This document shows positions 1-4,997 of a stretch of 5,706 nucleotides of DNA, piece after piece. The notes below the pieces were generated by a model. The model was given only the letters and a program-made list of their open reading frames with translations, ran no database searches and was not told the DNA's origin. Position numbers and translations under genes: made by a program. The stretch is from Acidimicrobiia bacterium (GTDB taxonomy: Bacteria > Actinomycetota > Acidimicrobiia > Acidimicrobiales > Ilumatobacteraceae). The stretch spans positions 1 through 5,706 of the forward strand of contig RHCK01000120.1 in assembly GCA_010030605.1 (NCBI GenBank), written 5' to 3'. Every line of letters starts with the position of its first letter. Within the stretch, counting starts at the first letter, position 1.

Positions 1-263
1 GCGTGTGCACACCCGGCGCCGTGCTGGTTCTGTTGGTCAAGCCCCAATTCGAGGTGGGCAAGCGCGACGTGTCGAAGGGTCGTGGCGTGATCACCGATCC
101 GGCTCTGCACGACGAGGCGATCTCGGGGGTGCGAACTGCCTGCGAGAACGCTGGTCTTCAGGTGGTCGATGTGGTCACCTCGCCGATCACTGGGGCCGAA
201 GGGAACCGCGAGTTCCTATTGCATGCGGTCCTGCCACACCCGCGTGAGAAGATGAACTCGTGA
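1..263 (+). CDS. tlyA: TlyA-family rRNA 2'-O-methyltransferase, C-terminal part (5' truncated)
   Basis: This is the last 86 or so codons of a gene that begins before the window; complete family members are about 250-270 residues. The reading frame has codons starting at base 3 and stops at TGA 261-263. The segment V-L-L-V-K-P-Q-F-E-V-G-K, followed by S-K-G-R-G-V-I-T-D-P and later S-P-I-T-G-A-E-G-N-R-E-F, is the typical C-terminal half of the FtsJ-like (RrmJ-fold) methyltransferase domain of TlyA. The lysine of VKPQFE belongs to the conserved catalytic set of that fold. Characterised TlyA proteins use S-adenosylmethionine to methylate cytidine riboses in 16S and 23S rRNA; 'hemolysin' in older annotations is a historical label. 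The N-terminal S4 RNA-binding domain would lie outside the window. The stop overlaps the nadK GTG start by four bases, suggesting translational coupling, and the same neighbour pair occurs in mycobacteria. Confidence 0.9.
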   Translation, partial: VCTPGAVLVLLVKPQFEVGKRDVSKGRGVITDPALHDEAISGVRTACENAGLQVVDVVTSPITGAEGNREFLLHAVLPHPREKMNS

Positions 264-1036
264 ACGTTCTGATTGTCGGCAACTCCGAACGCCCCGATGC
301 GGCGGTGTTGCGTTCCGACGCCATCGAGATTGTCGACTCAGTGGGTTCGGCCGGCGAACTCGGTCTCGTCGTCAGCGTTGGTGGCGATGGCACCATGTTG
401 CGCGCGGTCGCACTCCTCGACGGAGCTCCGGTGCCGGTGCTCGGGGTGAACGTCGGACTGCTCGGATATTTGGCCGAGGTCGAACCCTCGAACTTGGAAA
501 CCGCGCTCACTCGTTTCTTTGCCCACAACGTCGACATCGAACAACGACTCGTGCTCGACGTCGTGGCCCACACATCCTCCGGAACGCGACACTGGCGCTC
601 GTTGAACGAGGCATCGCTCGAGAAACAGCACGCCGGGCAAACCGTCCGCTTGCGACTGCACATCGACGGTGCGCCGTTCACCACCTATCAGGCCGATGGC
701 ATCCTGGTGGCCACGCCCACCGGTTCCACGGCGTATTCCATGTCGGCGCGCGGTCCGGTCATTTCACCCGGGCATCAGGCCATTCTCATCACACCATTGG
801 CTCCGCACATGTTGTTCGATCGTTCGCTGGTGTTGCGACCCGACGAAGCGGTCGAGGTGGAAGTGGTTGGTCAGCGTCCTGTCGGTCTCACGGTCGACGG
901 TCAAGAAGCGGTGGTGTTGAACCCCGGTGATCGGGTGTCGTGTTCCAGCAGCGATCGCCCGGCGTTGTTCGTGCGTTTGGAATCTCGACGGTTCCATCAA
1001 ACCTTGAAGGCCAAGTTCGGGTTGTCGGATCGGTGA
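260..1036 (+). CDS. nadK: NAD kinase (ATP/polyphosphate-type NAD+ kinase)
   Basis: The 258-residue product should phosphorylate NAD+ to NADP+ in the cytoplasm, the only known route to NADP. Visible family motifs are G-G-D-G-T-M-L at residues 41-47 (phosphate-binding, with the catalytic-site aspartate D43), L-N-E at 115-117 (NAD-binding), and D-G-I-L-V-A-T-P-T-G-S-T-A-Y at 146-159. The C-terminal beta-rich domain contains L-T-V-D-G-Q, typical of the family. The GTG start at 260 overlaps the tlyA stop; a purine stretch (GAGAAG, about 245-250) lies upstream at workable spacing. The protein is at the short end for the family: only 40 residues precede GGDG, whereas actinobacterial NadK such as that of M. 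tuberculosis (about 307 residues) has a longer N-terminal Rossmann half. Since the upstream reading frame is blocked by the tlyA overlap architecture and the motifs are intact, I regard it as naturally compact rather than truncated. Confidence 0.95.
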   Translation: MNVLIVGNSERPDAAVLRSDAIEIVDSVGSAGELGLVVSVGGDGTMLRAVALLDGAPVPVLGVNVGLLGYLAEVEPSNLETALTRFFAHNVDIEQRLVLDVVAHTSSGTRHWRSLNEASLEKQHAGQTVRLRLHIDGAPFTTYQADGILVATPTGSTAYSMSARGPVISPGHQAILITPLAPHMLFDRSLVLRPDEAVEVEVVGQRPVGLTVDGQEAVVLNPGDRVSCSSSDRPALFVRLESRRFHQTLKAKFGLSDR

Positions 1037-1040
1037 CACC

Positions 1041-1109
1041 GTGTTGACCGAACTTCACATAGAGGATCTCGGCATAAGCGGGTGCTGGGGGGCGGTTTTC
1101 GTATGTTGA
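1041..1109 (+). other. Possible 22-codon upstream ORF repeating the RecN N-terminus
   Basis: A short frame runs from GTG 1041 to TGA 1107-1109. It begins four bases after the nadK stop and encodes MLTELHIEDLGI followed by S-G-C-W-G-A-V-F-V-C. Its stop lies across the recN start (ATG 1103-1105, then TGA at 1107), an arrangement that would allow terminating ribosomes to restart on recN. A weak GGAT at 1027-1030 is the only ribosome-binding-like element before it. It may be a translated leader peptide, a dead remnant of an earlier recN start, or an assembly artefact; nothing in the sequence proves translation. Confidence 0.3.
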
Positions 1110-1138
1110 CCGAACTTCATATTGAAGACCTCGGCATC
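1041..1138 (+). repeat. Imperfect direct repeat of the recN start (two 36-base copies, 62 bases apart)
   Basis: Bases 1041-1076 and 1103-1138 align without gaps at 30 of 36 positions. Each copy read from its own start (GTG upstream, ATG downstream) encodes the same 12 residues, MLTELHIEDLGI. The six differences are the first base of the start codon and five third codon positions (His, Ile, Glu, Asp, Ile), so none changes the peptide. Homology ends abruptly on both sides: the bases before the two starts are unrelated, and after codon 12 the upstream copy diverges completely. The offset of 62 is not a multiple of three, so the copies are in different frames. The two ATA isoleucine codons in the upstream copy are the only in-frame ATA codons I found in the window. 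See the findings for interpretations. Confidence 0.9.
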
Positions 1139-2683
1139 ATTGATCGACTCGATCTGGTTTTCGGCGAGGGCTTGGTGGTGCTCACCGGGGAAACCGGGGC
1201 CGGTAAGACCATGCTCATCGAAGCCATTTCGTTGTTGGTGGGCGGTCGGGCCGACGCCGCTCGGGTGCGAGCGGGGGCCACCGAAGCGCGTATCGAGGGG
1301 CGTTTCGTGGTGGGCGATGTCGAACACATCATGACCCGCGTCGTGCCCCTGGATGGACGATCTCGGGCCTATGTCGACGGCCGTCTGGCCACGGTCGGCC
1401 AACTCGCCGACCTCGGGGCCACCTTGGTCGACCTGCACGGTCAACACACGCACCAGAGCCTGCTGTCGATGGCCGTTCAGCGGGCGTCGCTCGATCAGTT
1501 CGCCGGAACCGACCTGGAGCCGTTGCGCCTCGCCCGCGGACGCATCACCGAAATCGACGCATCGCTGGCGGCGCTTGGTGGCGACGCCAAGTCGCGAGCC
1601 CGCGAGATCGATCTATTGCGCTTCCAGGTCGACGAGATCGCCTCCTTGGGCATCACCGACCCCGACGAGGACCGTCGCCTCGAAGCCGACGAAGACGTGT
1701 TGGCCGACGCCACGGCTCACCGCGAGGCCGGCGAGACGGCAATCGACGCATTGAACGCCGACGGAGCCGCCGCCGACGCGCTTGGCGCGGCCATCGCCGG
1801 TCTCACCAATCGCGCACCTTTCGCCCACCTGGTGGGTCGTCTCCGCGACGTGGCCGCCGAGGTGGCCGACATCGCGTCGGAACTACGAGCGGTCGCCGAA
1901 TCCTGCGAGGACGACCCGGAACGGCTGGCGGCGGTACGGGCCCGTCGTCGCGACTTGCGGGAACTGCAACGTAAGTACGGCGACTCGCTGACCGAAGTGA
2001 TGTCCTACCACGACGAAAGCGCCCAGCGATTGGCCGAACTCGAGTCCTTCGAGGTGCGGGTGGCCGAACTCGAGACCAAACGGACGGCGGCCCTGAAGGC
2101 CGAGCGAAAGGCGGCGGCCACGGTCGCGGCCAGTCGCCGTGGCGCTGCCGCCACCCTCGGTGAGAGCATCACCGCTCACCTCGCCGAATTGGCCATGGAG
2201 CGCGCCGTGGTGCGCATCGAGGTCTCTGGCGACGACCCGGCCGACGAGGTGGTGTTCCTGCTGGCGGCCAACCCCGGAAGTCCGGCGGCCCCCTTGGCCA
2301 AGGTGGCGTCGGGAGGTGAACTGGCCCGCACGATGTTGGCCATTCGCATGGTGCTCACCGATGGCCCACCCATTCTCATTTTCGACGAAGTCGACGCTGG
2401 CATCGGTGGCGCTGCGGCCAACGCGGTGGCTCGCTGTCTCGCTCGATTGGCCGAATCCCATCAGGTGTTCGTCGTCACCCACCTGGCGCAGGTTGCCGCG
2501 CTGGCGCGGCAACACATCGTGGTGCGCAAGGAGATCGTGTCGTCCGGTGGCGCCGACTACACCCGAGCCACCGTCGAATCGGTGGCGGGCAACCCTCGTA
2601 TCGACGAGATCGCCCGGATGTTGTCGGGTCGTCCCGACAGTGCCGCCGCCCGCCGGCACGCCCGCGAACTTTTGGCCGGCTGA
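1103..2683 (+). CDS. recN: DNA repair protein RecN (SMC-like ATPase)
   Basis: RecN is an SMC-related cytoplasmic ATPase that gathers broken DNA ends early in recombinational double-strand break repair. From ATG 1103 the product has 526 residues, slightly shorter than the usual 550-590. The N-terminal head carries Walker A, G-E-T-G-A-G-K-T at residues 29-36. The middle, roughly residues 150-350, is rich in Glu, Arg, Ala and Leu with coiled-coil character, including the L-A-E-L-E / V-A-E-L-E repeats. The C-terminal head has the ABC signature S-G-G-E at 403-406 and Walker B I-L-I-F-D-E-V-D with D428 and E429, then V-V-T-H-L-A-Q-V. I prefer ATG 1103 over the in-frame GTG at 1082 because family members begin M-L-T-E-(L/I), directly at the first beta strand. 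A G-rich stretch (GGGGGGCGG, 1087-1095) seven bases upstream is an imperfect ribosome-binding site. I see no LexA-type operator upstream. Confidence 0.95.
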   Translation: MLTELHIEDLGIIDRLDLVFGEGLVVLTGETGAGKTMLIEAISLLVGGRADAARVRAGATEARIEGRFVVGDVEHIMTRVVPLDGRSRAYVDGRLATVGQLADLGATLVDLHGQHTHQSLLSMAVQRASLDQFAGTDLEPLRLARGRITEIDASLAALGGDAKSRAREIDLLRFQVDEIASLGITDPDEDRRLEADEDVLADATAHREAGETAIDALNADGAAADALGAAIAGLTNRAPFAHLVGRLRDVAAEVADIASELRAVAESCEDDPERLAAVRARRRDLRELQRKYGDSLTEVMSYHDESAQRLAELESFEVRVAELETKRTAALKAERKAAATVAASRRGAAATLGESITAHLAELAMERAVVRIEVSGDDPADEVVFLLAANPGSPAAPLAKVASGGELARTMLAIRMVLTDGPPILIFDEVDAGIGGAAANAVARCLARLAESHQVFVVTHLAQVAALARQHIVVRKEIVSSGGADYTRATVESVAGNPRIDEIARMLSGRPDSAAARRHARELLAG

Positions 2684-2722
2684 AACTCGTGGGGAATGGC
2701 GGGGGAGGAGTCCCGCGCACGG

Positions 2723-2728
2723 TATGGT
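2723..2728 (+). promoter_or_regulatory. Candidate -10 element for pyrG
   Basis: TATGGT fits the loose actinobacterial TANNNT pattern and lies 50 bases before the pyrG start codon. I see no recognisable -35 hexamer 16-18 bases upstream, where the sequence is a G run. Counting six to eight bases past the last T puts initiation in the C triplet 2734-2736, with G2737 next. The call rests on position and a short match only. Confidence 0.3.
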
Positions 2729-2730
2729 GA

Positions 2731-2773
2731 TCTCCCGTTGTAGGTGCTCGATCGGGCATCAGGAAACGGGAGG
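2731..2773 (+). promoter_or_regulatory. SD-sequestering hairpin in the pyrG leader
   Basis: CTCCCGTT (2732-2739) is perfectly complementary to AACGGGAG (2765-2772), giving an eight-base-pair outer stem, with a further T2731-G2773 wobble. Inside it, GGTGCTC (2743-2749) pairs with GGGCATC (2754-2760) in seven pairs including two G-T wobbles, closed by a GATC tetraloop. A 3x4-base internal loop separates the stems. The 3' arm of the outer stem contains the pyrG Shine-Dalgarno GGGAGG, so the folded form should block ribosome binding. Pairing is seen directly; a regulatory role is inferred. Confidence 0.5.
2768..2773 (+). promoter_or_regulatory. pyrG Shine-Dalgarno sequence
   Basis: GGGAGG ends five bases before ATG 2779 and is the strongest ribosome-binding site in the window, fixing the pyrG start. 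Bases 2768-2772 are also part of the outer stem of the leader hairpin. Confidence 0.85.
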
Positions 2774-2778
2774 TTGAC

Positions 2779-4422
2779 ATGCCGAAGCACATCTTCGTGA
2801 CCGGAGGGGTCGCGAGTTCGCTCGGTAAGGGTCTCACCGCTTCGTCGCTCGGTCGTCTCCTCAAATTGCGTGGTCTGCGTGTGACCATGCAGAAGCTCGA
2901 TCCGTACATCAACGTCGACCCGGGCACCATGAATCCCTTCGAACACGGCGAAGTGTTCGTCACCGATGACGGCGGTGAAACCGATCTCGATCTCGGTCAC
3001 TACGAACGTTTCATCGACGAGAATCTCACGCGCAATTCGAATGCCACCACGGGATCGATCTATCAGGCGGTTCTGGCCGCGGAACGTCGCGGTGATTACT
3101 TGGGCAAAACCGTTCAGGTGATCCCGCACATCACTGACGAGATCAAGCGTCGCATTCGTCGCATGGCGTCCGAGGACGTCGACGTGGTGATCACCGAGGT
3201 CGGCGGAACCGTCGGCGACATCGAAATCCTCCCGTTTTTGGAGGCGATTCGGCAATATCGCAAAGAGGCCGGACGCGACAACGTCTGCTACATCCACGTC
3301 ACCTTGGTGCCCTTCATCGGCCCGTCCGGCGAGCAGAAGACCAAGCCCACACAGCACTCCGTCACCGAGTTGCGTAGCCGGGGCATCCAGCCCGACATCA
3401 TCGTGTGCCGTAGCGAGGAACCGCTCAGCCCCAGCCTGAAGCGCAAGGTCTCGAATCTGTGCGACGTGGACGAGCGCGCCGTGGTGAACGCAGCCGACGT
3501 GCGCAACATCTACGAGTTGCCACTGGTGTTGCACGACGAGGGACTCGACACCGTGGTGTGCGAGACGTTGCGCATCGATGCCGAACCCGACCTCAGTTCG
3601 TGGGAGCGCGTGGTGACGATGGTCGAGAACGCCACGAAGCCGGTGCGCATCGGATTGATCGGTAAGTACATCGAGTTGCACGACGCGTATCTCTCGGTGG
3701 TCGAGAGCATCAAGCACGCGGGTTTCCACCACGGTGCACACGTCGAAATCGATTGGATTCAGGCCGAGGAAGTGGAAGGGCTGTTGGCTGCCGGACGTCT
3801 GGCCGAGCTCGACGGAATGGTGATCCCCGGCGGCTTCGGTGTCCGTGGCGTCGAAGGAAAGATCGCCGCGGCCGAATACGCCCGAGTGAACAAGATTCCG
3901 TGTCTGGGCTTGTGCCTGGGCATGCAGGTGATGACCATCGAGTTCGCCCGACACGTGTTGGGAATGAGCGATGCGCACTCGACCGAATTCGATCCCAGCA
4001 GTCAGCATCCGGTGATCGACATCATGAACGATCAACGCGAGGTGACCGACAAGGGTGGCACCATGCGTCTCGGTGCGTACTACGCCGTTCTGCAGCCGGG
4101 AACGAAGGTGGCCATGGCCTACGGCGAGCCGGTGGTGAGCGAGCGACACCGCCACCGCTACGAGTTCAACAGCCAATACCGCAATCGTTTCGAGTCCGCC
4201 GGTTTCTTGTGCAGTGGAACGTCACCCGACAAGCGCCTGGTCGAGTTCATCGAGTTGACCGACCATCCGTTCTGGGTGGGCACCCAAGCGCACCCGGAGT
4301 TCAAGAGTCGTCCGGACCGTCCGCATCCGTTGTTCCGCGACATGATGGCGGCCTCTCTGCAGTACCGGGCGCAGCATCGCCCGGACGCGTCGCGGACCGT
4401 GGCTGACGCCAGCCGGGCGTGA
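2779..4422 (+). CDS. pyrG: CTP synthase (glutamine-hydrolysing)
   Basis: The 547-residue product converts UTP to CTP using ATP and ammonia from glutamine, the last step of pyrimidine nucleotide synthesis; active family members are tetramers and can form filaments. The N-terminal amidoligase domain (about 1-270) has the P-loop-like S-S-L-G-K-G with K17, the conserved K39 in K-L-D-P-Y-I-N-V-D, D71 in E-T-D-L-D-L-G-H-Y, and E140 in E-V-G-G-T-V-G-D-I-E. The class I glutaminase domain (about 290-535) has the oxyanion segment P-G-G-F-G-V-R-G, nucleophile C379 in G-L-C-L-G-M-Q (the same number as in E. coli PyrG), and H505 and E507 in H-P-E-F-K-S-R-P. Length and all catalytic residues are as expected, so it should be functional. 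The start is set by GGGAGG five bases upstream. The 3' end overlaps the Nudix gene by GTGA. The leader suggests translational control of this gene. Confidence 0.98.
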   Translation: MPKHIFVTGGVASSLGKGLTASSLGRLLKLRGLRVTMQKLDPYINVDPGTMNPFEHGEVFVTDDGGETDLDLGHYERFIDENLTRNSNATTGSIYQAVLAAERRGDYLGKTVQVIPHITDEIKRRIRRMASEDVDVVITEVGGTVGDIEILPFLEAIRQYRKEAGRDNVCYIHVTLVPFIGPSGEQKTKPTQHSVTELRSRGIQPDIIVCRSEEPLSPSLKRKVSNLCDVDERAVVNAADVRNIYELPLVLHDEGLDTVVCETLRIDAEPDLSSWERVVTMVENATKPVRIGLIGKYIELHDAYLSVVESIKHAGFHHGAHVEIDWIQAEEVEGLLAAGRLAELDGMVIPGGFGVRGVEGKIAAAEYARVNKIPCLGLCLGMQVMTIEFARHVLGMSDAHSTEFDPSSQHPVIDIMNDQREVTDKGGTMRLGAYYAVLQPGTKVAMAYGEPVVSERHRHRYEFNSQYRNRFESAGFLCSGTSPDKRLVEFIELTDHPFWVGTQAHPEFKSRPDRPHPLFRDMMAASLQYRAQHRPDASRTVADASRA

Positions 4423-4997
4423 CCGCCGACGGTTTCACGCATCTCGGCGACCAGTCGGTCTACCGGGGGTACATCTGGGAAGTGGTCGTCGGAAGTTTCC
4501 GCGACCCGGTGGGCAACGAATTCACGCGTGACATCGTGCGTTCCCCCGGTGCCGTGGCCGTGGTGCCCCTGTTGCGCGGTGACGACGGATCACTGTCGGT
4601 CGTTCTGCTTCGGCAATACCGTGCGGCGTTCGCCCGCGAGATCATCGAGGTGCCCGCCGGAATGCGCGACATCGATGGCGAGGAACCCGAGCACACCGCA
4701 CGACGCGAACTGATCGAGGAGACGGGATACGAACCGGGATCGTTGCGTCTGTTGCACCGCTTCTACCCGTCGACCGGCATGACCGATTCCGTGTTGCACG
4801 TCTACCTGGCCACGGATCTGCGTCATGTCGGACGCGAGATGCACGGTCCCGAGGAGTCGCACATGGAGGTGTTCACGGTTCCCCTCGCCGAGGCGGTGTC
4901 GATGGTGGTGTCGGGGGAGATCGCCGACGCCAAGAGCACGATCGGCCTCTTGTTGACCGATCGACTGGTGCGCGGACTCGACAACGATGTGATCTGA
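4419..4997 (+). CDS. Nudix hydrolase, likely ADP-ribose pyrophosphatase
   Basis: The 192-residue protein has an almost complete Nudix box at residues 81-104: G81, E88 and R96-E97-L98-x-E100-E101-x-G103. The E97/E100/E101 cluster is the metal-binding catalytic set. There is one more residue between the first Gly and the first Glu than the textbook GX5E; M. tuberculosis Rv1700, an ADP-ribose pyrophosphatase at the same chromosomal position, has the same spacing as I recall it. The segment before the box (L-R-Q-Y-R, E-I-I-E-V-P-A-G) and the one after (F-Y-P-S-T-G-M-T-D-S, then H-V-Y-L-A) match the ADP-ribose/nucleoside-diphosphate-sugar pyrophosphatase subgroup, which hydrolyses ADP-ribose to AMP and ribose 5-phosphate. 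Substrate is therefore inferred. The GTG start at 4419 lies within the pyrG stop and has no Shine-Dalgarno of its own, so translation is probably coupled to pyrG. The stop shares a base with the xerD start. Confidence 0.9.
   Translation: MTADGFTHLGDQSVYRGYIWEVVVGSFRDPVGNEFTRDIVRSPGAVAVVPLLRGDDGSLSVVLLRQYRAAFAREIIEVPAGMRDIDGEEPEHTARRELIEETGYEPGSLRLLHRFYPSTGMTDSVLHVYLATDLRHVGREMHGPEESHMEVFTVPLAEAVSMVVSGEIADAKSTIGLLLTDRLVRGLDNDVI

Larger units (their letters stand above)
2724..2777 (+). other. Possible 17-codon leader ORF ahead of pyrG
   Basis: ATG 2724 opens a frame ending at TGA 2775-2777, one base before the pyrG ATG. The peptide would be MVISRCRCSIGHQETGG. A GGAGGAG at 2704-2710 precedes it by 13 bases, which is long for a ribosome-binding site. 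If translated from a longer transcript, ribosomes would melt the leader hairpin and deliver coupling to pyrG; if transcription starts near 2735 the frame does not exist on the mRNA. Chance occurrence is quite possible. Confidence 0.15.
2684..2778 (+). promoter_or_regulatory. pyrG leader region (recN-pyrG intergenic)
   Basis: This 95-base stretch holds no substantial gene. Reading left to right it contains a short G/C stem, GCGGG (2699-2703) with CCCGC (2712-2716), that lacks a following T run. Next come a -10-like TATGGT at 2723-2728, a two-part hairpin at 2732-2772 and the pyrG Shine-Dalgarno at 2768-2773. M. tuberculosis has two extra genes (Rv1697, Rv1698) at this position, and neither is present. 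The spacing and the leader structure suggest pyrG is at least partly transcribed from its own promoter. Confidence 0.6.

Noticed and set aside
1082..1102. In-frame GTG 1082 as the recN start, adding seven residues
   Set aside because: The extension L-G-G-G-F-R is not seen in RecN proteins. It uses the G-rich stretch that better serves as ribosome-binding region for ATG 1103.
1037..1102. LexA/SOS operator upstream of recN
   Set aside because: I looked for an actinobacterial-type palindrome (CGAAC-N4-GTTCG) and found none in the gap; CGAACTT occurs without the matching half.
1110..1134. Small hairpin just inside recN (CTTCA / TGAAG with flanking CCGA / TCGG)
   Set aside because: It lies within conserved codons of the recN start. 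The corresponding bases in the upstream copy pair only weakly, so structure is probably a by-product of coding.
2032..2075. 14-base direct repeat TGGCCGAACTCGAG in recN
   Set aside because: Both copies encode L/V-A-E-L-E in the coiled-coil arm in the same frame; heptad-type protein repetition explains it.
1883..2659. A 258-codon minus-strand frame opposite recN
   Set aside because: It is Gly/His/Arg-rich shadow translation opposite the RecN coiled coil and C-terminal head, with no motif.
2699..2716. GC stem (GCGGG / CCCGC) after recN as an intrinsic terminator
   Set aside because: There are only five base pairs, an eight-base loop and no T-rich tract downstream; such pairs are common at this base composition.
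2557..4176. A 539-codon open frame on the minus strand across pyrG
   Set aside because: It is antisense to a fully motif-complete pyrG. Its translation is His-, Val- and Asp-rich with no recognisable domain, as expected from the complement of GC-biased codons.
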